A stretch of 64,000 nucleotides of DNA from Melieria omissa (taxonomy: Eukaryota; Arthropoda; Insecta; Diptera; Ulidiidae). The stretch spans positions 50,394,404 to 50,458,403 of the forward strand of contig OZ020268.1 in NCBI GenBank assembly GCA_963971225.1. Reading direction: 5' to 3'. This document shows positions 36,906-47,669 of the stretch, piece by piece. Under the pieces are notes generated by a model. The model was not told where the DNA came from, did not search any database, and worked only from the letters and a program-made list of their open reading frames with translations. How positions within the stretch are numbered: position 1 is the first letter of the stretch; the number at the start of each line of letters is the position of its first letter. Position numbers and translations under genes: made by a program.

Positions 36906-38235
36906 TTTTCCCTATTTAACCTACACTTCACTACTTATACCCACATTTCTATCCAATTTACAGTCCTCAAAATTCCTTGAGCCGTCTTTGTTTTTGTGCC
37001 CGTTCTCCAGTGGGCGTAGAGAGTGTCGATTAGGGCTCACGTGCAGCGATAGCGCAATTTTCTATAACTGAAAGGTTTTTAATAGTCCTCTATTATATAC
37101 TTTTGGAAGTGTCTACGGACTCAGGCACGTAGACATTACTGTCCATTGTAAACCTGGTTTCAATCCCATGAAGGGTCTTAACTTCTGTTCCCCTTTCTAG
37201 TAGCTATTGTAGAGCTACAAAAACAGCATTTCTGTATTTCCTTTTCAAAAACTACAATACACCACGAATCAAATCAAAGTAATGAATCGCCTTTAACATT
37301 TTCAACTGGCAATGCGCCTAGCAGTATGCAATGACAAAATAATGCTATTCAATATTGAAGTAAAAAAGTAAATTTTGTAAAAGTGTTTTTGTTATTTTTG
37401 TTGTTGCGCATAATTATTTCATGCAACCAGCCTTACAATTGCATGAATCAAATTTAAATTTTAGCGGCGATCGCTAGCACTCGGAATTGAGGTGACTTTC
37501 ACTGCAATTCGTCAGAGTTCGTAGAATAGAAAAAACCATCTGTTTAACTTAAACAATAAATAATTTTAAATTCAATCATGTACTTAGCAATCGAACAAAA
37601 CGAGACTCACCGCTTGGGAATGGTGTGTAGAATTTCAATACACTCACACTCACACTCACACACATACATAGACTCAAGGACGACCCCGAACTTGTACACA
37701 TAAGAACATTCTAATTGTGAGGACATTTTGAAAATTCTGTTGCATCATATTAATTGCAAATTTACATAAAGCAACCAGCAGACAAAGCTTGTGAGCAACA
37801 ACAACAAAAACAATCTGTTATGCCAAAAGTTCAGGTGCGTTTGCGCAACATACGAGCAACATATCGGCCGCCCACCACACCGCGCTGCTTATGCAACTGA
37901 CTAAAACAACAGCGTACAACAACTACAAAAAGAACACAAACAGGACTTGCCAGGGTCACTCGCTAATCTAATCTTATTAAGCAGTGCACAAATCCTTTGG
38001 GCTTTAAGCACAGATTACACGCCAAATGCTTATTTGTTGCTATTGCTACGCATTAGTGTAACTTGAAGCCAGGCAATTCGCTTCATTTGAACAACCAAAC
38101 ACAAACGGCTGTCATAATAAATTCCAGTTGGACAGCAGTTTTGAAATTAATGAAGAATTTTCAAATTATATTAAATATTTATGCTTAAAGCTGCGTTGTT
38201 TGCCTACTATAATTTTTCTACTCTTATTTTTACAG
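36906..38235. promoter_or_regulatory. upstream region of Ctr1A, promoter not pinpointed
   Basis: The first Ctr1A coding exon begins at a splice acceptor (TTTTTACAG ending 38235), so at least one untranslated exon lies upstream, probably within this interval or further left. No confident TATA box, initiator or metal-response element was found. A CACACTCACACTC microsatellite lies at 37640-37670. Confidence 0.3.
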
Positions 38236-38355
38236 TTAACCACTATTCCGACATTTAATTATCGAGAGCGTCAAACGAAAAAGTTGTAAAAAGTTTTCCC
38301 AAGAAGTACAGCAGCCGCAAAATGGATCATTCACAGCACAGTATACAAAATCATG
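38236..38355 (+). other. Ctr1A: Ctr1A exon with 5' UTR and first codons
   Basis: Acceptor TTTTTACAG, 86 nt of 5' UTR, then ATG and 34 coding nt encoding [11 protein letters not shown] plus one base. The donor is GTGAGT-like (GTGAGTTT). The split codon completes as GAG with the exon starting at 40036. Confidence 0.85.
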
Positions 38356-41300
38356 GTGAGTTTTGATGCCGATTTCAATTGTTTATGATAATTTTGAACA
38401 TGTTACAACATTTAGAGTATTGTGACAACTTGTCATAAACAGTTGTGACAGTCAAAACTATACTCTTTCCTCTCGCTGACTTAAGAGGAAGGTGAAATTA
38501 TGACAATTTAATCAGTAGTAACTTCTTTTACGATCTAAAACAAGTGTGCTGCAGTCATTCACACTTTGCGAACCAATTTCACCCATAATGGATATGTAAT
38601 AGCTTCATACAACTTATCAACTTTTTGACATGTCGTGAAACATGATTGAATCCATTAAGAACCCGAGGAGGTTATTTTTTCGCTATTCGCTAATCTAATA
38701 TGTGACCTAACCGACTTAATTATAATCATGGCCTCCTCCTCCGAATAACTACATTTTCAATATATGTTTTGATCAACATTCGATGGTCATGATTAAACAA
38801 TTTTTCTAAAAATTCTAACTAGTTTAATTATGGCATAAGCTCCAAAACCCTATGGTCTCATAACTATCAGGTGAATCAGTAATATAGTTATTACACGAAA
38901 ATGTTGTCACATGATCAAAAATTGTCACAGAATATGACTTATATTTGATTGAAAATTTTTAACTACAGTTTAGTTGTTAATTTGTATATATGTAGATGTG
39001 TATGTGTGTATACACTACATCGACTTTCGAAAGTATAACCGCTTTAAAATAAAGTTTTATCCCGAGAGGGTTAGGTAGACATAAAATAAAAAATTTATAT
39101 ATTTTACACAATGTGAGTTTCAGTTTTCGTTATATTTAGTTAGGCGGTGATTGTGACTCAAGTTATTAATGTGTTGGGTTGGAAAAGTATCCGATCAGAG
39201 AGTTCAACGATCAAATCCTACCACAACTAGTCAGTGCGTCATTTTTTACTCCTAGTAACTATGCCAAACGTCATCTCTAGTAAATTTATGTAATTAGTGG
39301 AACATAATTCGTTCTCTTTTACAATCACACACAATCTGCTCGGCTGTTTAATCATTTTCGAAACACAGTCTACAGATAACTCACTCGATTCCTGCGATCT
39401 AAACTAAGAATTCTTTCGGCTTCACTACTAATTGATAACTTTAATGCGACCCTAGACTGCCTACAATAAGTCATCCAATTCCATTCCGATTCCTGCGATC
39501 TAAACTAAGAACTCCTTCGGCTTTGCTACCCATTTCAATTCTATTCCGATTCCTGCGATCTAAGCTAAGAACTCCTTCGGCTTCGCTGTTAATTGGTACC
39601 TGTAAAACGACTCTAGACCGGCTACAGTTGGTCATCCAATTCCACCTATCGTTTTGCACTGACGTTAACCAACCACCGACTAGACACTCAATGCTTAAAT
39701 TGCTTAGTTCAATTCTTGACTCGAATCCAAATAAAATTTTGTTCTGACCCATAAGTTAGACCATATTTTTGTCCGCTGAATGGTCGTACTGAAATGTCCT
39801 CTTACCCATATCAGAGTGACCCTGCTACCTTGGGTGTTGCTATATACTTCACTTCAATTCCCATTATGTTCATCTTAAGTATTTAAAGTATTTTATGTTT
39901 GTGTTATTTTTTCTACTTAGTAGTCAATATGCTAAAATTTTCTTTGTTTTTTTATTTTTTTAATTTTTGGTTTTCTTATTGTTTGCTTGTATTGCCCAAA
40001 TACTGTTCGACACCATTTAATCGAAACACCTTAAGAGCATCATATCATGCATTTAGATACGCCGGGCAGTCACGACCATGCGGCCATGTTGTCCACCACC
40101 ACCGCCAATCCGTTGGACATAATGAGCAGCGGCGACAACACCGGCATGCACGACATGCACGCAATGCATCACAGTGGGCACAACACACACAGCATGTCCA
40201 TGCAACATATGATGTCCATGTCGGTAAGTGTCGACTCGCCATTTCGTAAGCCACTTTGTGTCATTTATCTTTCGCTCGTTTTGCCTTTCAGTTTCACTTT
40301 GGCTACGACGAGACAGTGCTCTTCTCGTGGTGGAAATTCGATACGATTATGGGTCTGATTGGTTCAATGGTGGCCATTTTTGTTATGGCTGTGCTCTACG
40401 AGGGCCTCAAATACTATCGCGAGTATCTATTCTGGAAGACATACAATCTGCTGGAATATCGCCCGGTGACGGGTCCGCAACGCAATCCCGAAGATCCGCA
40501 ACGCAACACGCCCACAACCAGCGCCTCACCAGTGCAGTAAGTTTAATTAAATAACATTTAATCAAATTTATTTTCAGTCATTTAGTTCCATAGCAAAAAC
40601 ATTGGCATTTTATTTATTAATTCGTTGAAATCGTTTTTTGTTTCTGTTGATCTAAATACAAATTGAACATAATTATTGCATAAAGCTTTAGTTTGTAAAT
40701 TGTTGTAATGTTGACATGAATTTATTTCATCTGTTTTTTGTGTTCTTTTCGCTTCTTATCTTTTGCTACGTCCCACACTTTGTGTCGCACTTCATACGAT
40801 TCGTTTTAGATATGTTGGCGAAGTCATACACAAGCAACCGTAAGTACACTTGTCGCTTACTACAGTAAACAGTTGTTAGAGTTAAGTTTTTAGCTTTAAG
40901 CTGTTTGTAATCGGTTGTCGCATTGTAGCTGAGTAGCGTAGTGGGTCACACTGTTGGTGGTGCGATGGCTTTGAATGCGTTAAACCGCAAACTAATAGAT
41001 TAGTTGTATTAAACCGATAATGTTAGTTCACTACATTAAATTCATTTCATTTAGTTGTTTTTAATTTAATTTTTCATTTCAAAAATGTAGAACTGATTAG
41101 TGAATCGGGCGCTTGTCTTAGTTCAAGCGACCACCGTAGGTAACAGAAAAATATGGAAAATAAAAACATATATACAAACACAAATTAATATCCAAATTCC
41201 AATAAAATTGTCATTTGCATTGATTTAAAAAATCGAGCTTCGAGCAATAGATATGTAAGTCTGCAATGTTATGATCTCTAATTTCACGTCTATATCGATT

Positions 41301-43840
41301 TATTTTTTTAGATAAAAAGTATTCACAGACACACCGTGTTATCTTATCGCCTCAGTTGGCCCTAATCGACTTAAGCCGGCTTTTAGCATTTCTTTTGACG
41401 AAAGCCTACAAACATTTTCAAAGTAGTCCCATGTACATAAATGCATATAAATGCATGTACTAGCACATGTGTCGGCATCTATTGCATTCTCAAACAACAA
41501 AAACAGAAGCACTGTACTTGAACAGAATTGCATATTTATTTTTGCAGAAGATGCAAGGCGCATTTAATCCTTGGAAAAAAATGTCCATAGTAGAAAAAGC
41601 AGAGTCTCACAACAACACGTGCCGCCATTATCGTTTCTATTTCTGTTTTATTTGTTCCTATTTTTTAATTCTGTCTGTATGTAATTATGTCTGCCCGGGC
41701 GTTTGTCTTCATTGCGTTCGGCTTGTTCGAGCCCATCTTCGCATGCAACTTTAATGCAGAATCAGCTCATGCATAGTCATGCCATTGTCCGTCCGTTCAT
41801 TCATTCGACCGTGCATTTATTTGTTTTTTTGTGCTGTGTTATGCTGTGCACTTCATCCATGTTGCTTTCATCGATTGTTCGAATTCTGATAGGAATTCCA
41901 GCAACATGTCTTCCACCACCCATGTCTCATAAACATTCCGCATATGTTTGCATACGAGACCGAATTTTAATGTGCATTTTCAACGAACTTGGACAGTTAT
42001 CAAAATGAAAATCCACCCACTTAAAAATCATACATCAGTGAGGCAAAGCCAATAGTTGTAGATTTCAGATTGCGTTTTAAAATTTCTGTAAAGCCTCGAG
42101 GCAACGAAATCGTTTCCACTTCCATTACTACCAAGAAGCATAAATTTGTCAATAAAGTTCTGTTTATTACATGTTTTTAATGTAAAATCAAACATGGTAA
42201 AAATATACCAAGAAATGTGTGCACACAAGGCTCGTTCTGCCTTGTAATTGTTGTATTTTTTGCATACAATTGGGGGCCGCTGTTATTAAATTGACGACAA
42301 CACTTAGCATTTCACAGCTTTGAGATGTTTTGTACGATAGATTTAATAAAAGTTTGAATAAGTCTGCTGAGAAATTATATACCACAACTAAGTTATAGAC
42401 TATAAAGGAAAATTATATACCAAAAACAAATTTTATATGGGAATATTGTATACCAATTTTAATGTTTAGGACTATATGGATAAAGGTTTGGGAGAATATG
42501 GGGAAATTATAACAGAGCTTGGGACTATATAGGGAAATTAGATACCAAATTTGTACACCACAAGAAAGTTTATTACAATAAAGAAACATTTTATTCAAGT
42601 TTATATACCACAAGAGAATATCAGAATAGATTTTGCAATAACATAGGGAAATTATGACAGAGTTTAGAACTATATAGGGAAATTTCTATACCACAAGAGA
42701 GTTTACGACAATATAGGAACATTTTATTCAAGTTTCTATATCACAAAAGAATGTCAGAACAGATTTTTGGAAGAATATAGGGAAATTATAACAGAGTTTG
42801 GGAGAATATACCAAATTTCTATACCACAAGAGAGTTTAGGACAATATAGGAACATTTTATTCAAGTTTCTATATCACAAAAGAATGTCAGAACAGATTTT
42901 TGGAAGAATATAGGGAAATTATAACAGAGTTTGGGAGAATATAGGGAAATTATATACCAAATTTCTATACCACAAGAGAGTTTAGGACAATATAGGAACA
43001 TTTTATTCAAGTTTCTATATCACAAAAGAATGTCAGAACAGATTTTGGAAGAATATAGGGAAATTATAACAGAGTTTGGGACTATATAGGGGAAATCATA
43101 TAGTAAATTTTTATACCACAACAGAGTTCAGGACAATATAGGAACATTTCGTTTGAGAGAAATTGATAAGTGAGAGTTGGAGAGAAATTATATTATATAT
43201 ATATAGGGAAATTATATACCAAGTTCATGTTTAAAACCCGAGTTTGGGACTATCTGAGCAAATTGTGTACAAAATGTATGTACCACAACAGAGTTTAGGA
43301 TTACATAAGAAAATTATATACAAAAGTAATATTGATATTACTATTTACAAAAGTGTAAAACAGTTGATCGCCCATTCTTACGTCCTATAGTTCTCCAAGT
43401 AAAACCAAATAAGTATTTGACCAGTTTTACATTAAATAAACCCTAAGTAGTTTTCTTCTCTGTCCAAGCATTCAATGTTAAAATGCCTACTTGGTGGCAT
43501 ACTTTCGGGTGCATGACCTGCCTCTTTCTTTTGGTTATTCCCCTCCCGTCTACCTTTTGTGTCTATTCTATAATTTGCCATCTTCTACATTGCATTGCCT
43601 CATTAATATTAACTTTTTGTTTTGGCATATTTTTTCAGACCCACAATGCTCTCGCTGCATCATCTGTACCAGACCTTTCTCCACATCATACAGGTGACGC
43701 TGTCATTTCTGCTGATGTTAATCTTCATGACGTACAATGTGTGGTTGTGCGTGGCGGTGGTACTGGGCGCGGCGGTTGGCTACTTTCTGTTCTGCTGGAA
43801 AAAGTCGGTGATCGTCGACGTGACGGAACACTGTCACTAG
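38322..43840 (+). CDS. Ctr1A: high-affinity copper uptake transporter Ctr1A
   Basis: Imports Cu(I) across the plasma membrane as a trimer (family knowledge). Coding exons: 38322-38355, 40036-40223, 40292-40536, 40810-40839 (microexon) and 43639-43840. All junctions are GT..AG and phases agree, giving 232 aa (222 without the microexon), about the length I recall for Drosophila Ctr1A. The extracellular N-terminus (1-74) is rich in Met and His ([14 protein letters not shown]), the copper-collecting region. TM1 is about residues 93-110 before the conserved YEGLK. TM2 has the M-x3-M gate (M192/M196), TM3 the G-x3-G packing motif (G209/G213), and the protein ends in the HCH copper site. The start is chosen because the ATG follows a spliced 5' UTR with AAA before it. 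The stop is UAG followed by C, with a long open extension. Confidence 0.95.
39365..39640. repeat. tandem repeat in Ctr1A first intron
   Basis: Three copies of a unit containing GATTCCTGCGATCTAAACTA and AGAACTCCTTCGGCTT (starting near 39389, 39488 and 39548), spaced 60-100 bp apart. GACCCTAGACTG/GACTCTAGACCG and GTCATCCAATTCC also recur. Confidence 0.7.
40810..40839 (+). CDS. Ctr1A: Ctr1A 30-nt microexon, probably alternatively spliced
   Basis: Bounded by TTCGTTTTAG and GTAAGTAC. It preserves phase 2 on both sides and adds ten residues ([10 protein letters not shown]) to the cytosolic TM1-TM2 loop. Direct joining of the exon ending 40536 to 43639 is also in frame, so both forms are possible. 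The exon ending at 40536 has its own strong donor (GTAAGTTT). Confidence 0.75.
42390..43330. repeat. minisatellite in Ctr1A last intron, unit about 150-180 bp
   Basis: Ordered phrases repeat at least three times nearly identically between 42660 and 43110: TATACCACAAGAGAGTTTAG, GACAATATAGGAACATTTTA, TTCAAGTTTCTATATCACAA, AAGAATGTCAGAACAGATTT, AGGGAAATTATAACAGAGTT. More diverged copies flank this core. Shorter TATAGGGAAATTATA subrepeats are nested inside. Confidence 0.8.
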
Positions 43841-44353
43841 CGATGTGCAAGGTGTGAGCGGCGCTTTGCCTGGATGCGTCGTCTCTGGCCGACACAAGTG
43901 GGCATGAGAGGGACGCAGGCCGCAGCAACCACGATGACGACTTCAACAACTCCAACAACAACCATCACCAACACAACAGCAATAGCAGCAGCCACATCAG
44001 CCAACAGTCAGCCCGCAACCGCCGCTGTCGACGCCGCAAACAAACCGAGCAGAGTTGGCGGTCCGCGCGTGGTCATCAGACAGGCCAATGCCAGCAGCCG
44101 CACCCACAAGGAATACAACATCTATGCCGAGGACGGCGTTTATAATATCGACCACTGGGCTGGCTGCAAGGACGAGACGATTGTCATCGATACCATTGCT
44201 ATGTCGGCCACCACGACCACACAGCTGATGGCAAGCGATTGCGGCAGCATCGGTGCTAATTGTCAGAAATGTCGAAATATTAAAATTCTCTTAAGACTAA
44301 GTTTAAGATATTTTTATGATATAAACTGTGGATTTGTAAAAAATATGATTTAA
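43841..44353 (+). CDS. in-frame open extension after the Ctr1A stop, readthrough candidate
   Basis: Immediately after UAG the same frame stays open for 170 codons to TAA at 44351. It begins RCARCERRFAW, continues as a Thr/Ala-rich linker (TTSTTPTTTITNTT) and then a compact segment with strong G/C third-position bias (GGPRVVIRQANAS, HKEYNIYAEDGVYNIDHW, KDETIVIDTIAMSA). The last about 30 codons (after IGANCQKC) turn AT-rich and may be a decayed or fast-changing tail. No membrane segment or known domain is recognised. Possible routes to translation are stop-codon readthrough (frequent in flies), a separately initiated downstream ORF (ATGs at 43874 and 43904), or splicing around the stop. Readthrough is favoured because frame and codon bias continue from the stop itself. 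Confidence 0.5.
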   Translation, partial: RCARCERRFAWMRRLWPTQVGMRGTQAAATTMTTSTTPTTTITNTTAIAAATSANSQPATAAVDAANKPSRVGGPRVVIRQANASSRTHKEYNIYAEDGVYNIDHWAGCKDETIVIDTIAMSATTTTQLMASDCGSIGANCQKCRNIKILLRLSLRYFYDINCGFVKNMI

Positions 44354-45604
44354 AGAGATATATTGTACCAACTGCAACCAACAAACTGCAACCAAAGCAG
44401 CAACAAAAACGAAAGCAAAAGCAAGGAAAAACCTACAACACATACATATACAAGCAACGTGAATTAGGGGAAGATTTATAAAAAAAAAGTTAATGCATAA
44501 GAAAACAAAATTATACAAAAAATATTTTAAAATAAACAAAGAAAGCAAAATATTGCAACATGTTAATGATGATGATGACGATAATAATGCCGTTCTTAAC
44601 AATGCGGACGGTGATCATAATGACGACGAGGACGCGTTGATAGTAATAATAATAATAATGCGCTGATAATGAACATTGTGGAACGCTGCAGCAGCAACAA
44701 CTAAATGCAAATTGTTGACCGCATGCGATGCTTTTATCGCATGCAACAAACTGATTGATAGTATGTGATCTTTTTCTATGTATGTATGTACATGCGTTTC
44801 TAGCGGTAGTTTTCGACATTGCACGTTTCTTTGTACCTTTCGGCTCTTTCCAAATTCGATAAAACAAAACAACAACCATAACAAAATGGCAAAATTTTGC
44901 GTCAATATTGCTCAGCATAGGAAATGATTAGTTTAAGTTTTCCTTTTTATACAAATGCACATATAGTTAAATGAAACTTTCTGAAAAATGAAAACAAAAA
45001 ATCACAACTTATTTTTGTACCAGATACTATCGAGTAAATATTTTAGTTATTCTGTTACTTTTATGCTTTTTATATTTATTCGGCTTCAAGTTTAATGAAT
45101 TGTACGTCAGAAAAGGTGCAGCCATTCTTATTTGCCACAAATTAAGATCGTCTTAAGTGATTGCAAAAGTATACAAGACAAATTTTACAATAATTTTAAA
45201 TTTGTTATTGGGAAACATAAGCCAAACACATAGAACCTTTATGCATGTTACATTTCAAACTATAATTATTGAACTATAAACATATGTATGTATGTATATG
45301 CAATTGAAATATTATATATTGAGTATGCCAATACACAGACACACACAAACACACAAGCAAACATACCGAATACACATTTATAACAGCTGTCAAAGTGTAA
45401 AATTCAATAAAATTATAACTAATAAAACCAATAAAAGTGAATATGGGTTTTTGATTGCAATGAAAGCACCAATTTATGGTAAATTTGAGTGTGAAAGTGA
45501 CTTTAAGATGGGGCTATGTGTGATTTGCCGTAGAAAACATTGAAAGTGAAATAGACTTAACAGTTTTTAGGGAGGATTTAGCTTGTGTTTGTGATAAGTA
45601 AAGT
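44354..45604 (+). other. probable Ctr1A 3' UTR and downstream DNA
   Basis: AT-rich with several AATAAA hexamers (first at 44531-44536), GATGATGATGACGATAATAA-type microsatellites at 44563-44662, and an ATGTATGT run near 44780. Where transcripts end is not decidable from sequence. Minus-strand frames at 44303-44918 are microsatellite artefacts. Confidence 0.5.
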
Positions 45605-46485
45605 GTTTATTCTTTTTTTTTGTTTTTTTTTTTGACTCGAACAAACGCGCAGGGGATGACCCCTATTAATGCGAGGCATTGCGTTGGTTCAGAAATGATA
45701 TAAAGGTTAGGAGATAGGATCTTGGGAGAAGTGGTTATGGACGCTTGACTTGAACCCATCGAGATCATAAGTGCTGGGGAAAATATCCGCAGGGAGACCA
45801 TTCCACAACCGCGATGTACGGGCCAGAAACGAACCTTCTCTGTAGTGCGTAGTGCGCTGAATCATCGTTTCAACATGGAATGCATGGGCGCCAGTGTTCA
45901 AACGGGTTGCCCGAGGGAATACCCGAAGTGATGGCATCAAGCTGCTCATCTCCACTGAGCCGAAAAAGTAACGGTAAAATAACACCACACATGCCACGTT
46001 TCGACGATGTTCTAAGTAGTCAATAGAGCTGGATACCCTACTATCCCCTATAAGCTTGATCGCACGGTTTTGCACCCGGTCCTGGAGCTCCAAATGGGTT
46101 TTTGAAGCCCCGCTCATAGGTGCGAGTTAAACTCCATTTTAGGTCGGATAAAGGTGGTGTAAATAATGCGGAGATCAGACGGAGTGAAATATTTTTTGCA
46201 CCGCTTTAGGAAGCCGAGGCACTTGGCTGCTTCTTTCGACACGCCAAAAATATGATCGTTCCAACGAAGATCGTTCTTAATGGACATGCCCAGAACATCA
46301 AGAGCTGCCGATTACGCAATACCCACACCACCCATAACCAGGGATGTATTGAGATGTGGGGAGACTCGTTTGTGGGATAACAGATAACATTGGGTCTTGC
46401 GAGGGTTAAAATCGACCCTGTTCGCTTGACCCCACTTGGAGATTGTCAATCAATTTTGACACGAGTGCTTTATGCCACAGGCCTT
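45605..46485 (-). mobile_element. 5'-truncated LINE with poly(A) tail, RT C-terminal region
   Basis: On the minus strand the 3' end is an A-rich tail (plus-strand T runs at 45612-45634). The 136-codon frame 46117-45707 contains LELQDRVQNRAIKLIGD, CVVLFYRYFFG and RTSRLWNGLPADIF, the C-terminal region typical of Jockey-type reverse transcriptases. Upstream sequence to about 46450 continues as broken RT thumb (NDLRWNDHIFGVSKEAAKCL, FLKRCKKYF). 5'-truncated and with stops, so not autonomous. Confidence 0.85.
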
Positions 46486-47669
46486 GAAAATATCCAATGC
46501 AACAACCTTGCTTTCTAGTCCTTGAAAAATATTTAGCTCTCCTTCTTGATCCTGAGGGTAAATTTCAGCTGTATGAACTGGCCACGTAGTAACGCACTAA
46601 CCAAAGCAAATTCTTACAAATTCTACTTTTGCTACAGAAAAATTCTGCATGCTTCACTTTTCGGAAAAACATTCGCCGTAAAAACAAAGAAACCTGGGAG
46701 ATGAGTGGGTCTTTCGACTTCTAGAATTTAGATCCTCAAAATAAGCCTGAGCTTGGGACCATATGACCGGAGGAATAGTTTTAGTATTTTTTTACCCTTT
46801 TATACATCCCGTACTTGAGTGAATTTATTTGAGTAAATTGAACTTTCGATCTGCTATTTGAGTTTTCGATAAAACAAACACTTAACTTCTAATTTGTGTT
46901 TAACTAAAAAATATTTAAATTCATATTTTGTTTAAGCGCCATTTGAGCCTTCAATTAAAAAAACTTTATTTTTAACTTGCATTCAACTGAAAATCATTTC
47001 GATTATCATTTTACTAAAGTCATACTCTTTTGAAAAGTACCTTTTTTCCACACATTGAAGCTTTCATGCCTTTTGTTTTACTCTAATCATCCAAATCGAA
47101 CCGTTCTTGCCAAAATGTATTGTTTTAATTTCTTTTGTCAAATAATTTCAACAATTCTACACAAACTCCGTTCCATGGTACAATAATGTATCATGCTCCG
47201 TTCCAATAAATTTCCACATAATTTTTAAGTTAATGCGCAATAATTTCAACAAACTCCATCTTTAATTTCTGTTTAGGAATGTTGACAGCTCTAGAATTTC
47301 TATTTCGCAATAAATATTCTAAATGTGGCAACGCGGCCGCCATTATATTTTCTGTCATTGTGGTTTCTACCGCCTTTTGTGCCTTGCGCAAAACGTGAAA
47401 ATTCGTTGAAGTTCTGTGCAAACTGGCATGTTTTCGCAGAGCGATATTTAAAAACAAGTTATAAAGCCACATCCAACATTTACACAAGTTTGTCACCAAG
47501 ACCTAAATACATAGCAGCAGTAAAAATCAACTTGAATTTTGCTGGTGCTGCTGCAGCAGACGTAATCTCGTAGCGGCCGAGCCCCGTAAAGTTGAGAAAA
47601 AATATACAGAAGTGAAGACAAACGTGAGCAGCGCACGTTACAGTAAACCGCGACAACAACGTTATCAAT
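46486..47669. other. intergenic DNA and 5' region of the LUC7-like gene
   Basis: 46500-47250 is AT-rich and unremarkable. 47250-47669 precedes the LUC7-like start codon and should hold its promoter and 5' UTR. No TATA box at a convincing position, as is common for housekeeping genes. Confidence 0.4.

Noticed and set aside
40228..40554. 108-codon frame crossing the Ctr1A intron
   Set aside because: It runs through a clear intron (40224-40291) in a frame different from the conserved Ctr1A protein.
43808..43840. Possible 33-nt intron (GTGATC...CACTAG) that would remove the Ctr1A stop in frame
   Set aside because: It has GT..AG ends and is a multiple of three, but 33 nt is shorter than fly spliceosomal introns, there is no polypyrimidine tract, and it would delete the conserved C-terminal region with the HCH motif.
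44511..44918. Minus-strand open frames of about 96-135 codons
   Set aside because: Composed of GAT/AAT microsatellite translation and AT-rich 3' UTR. No coding bias.
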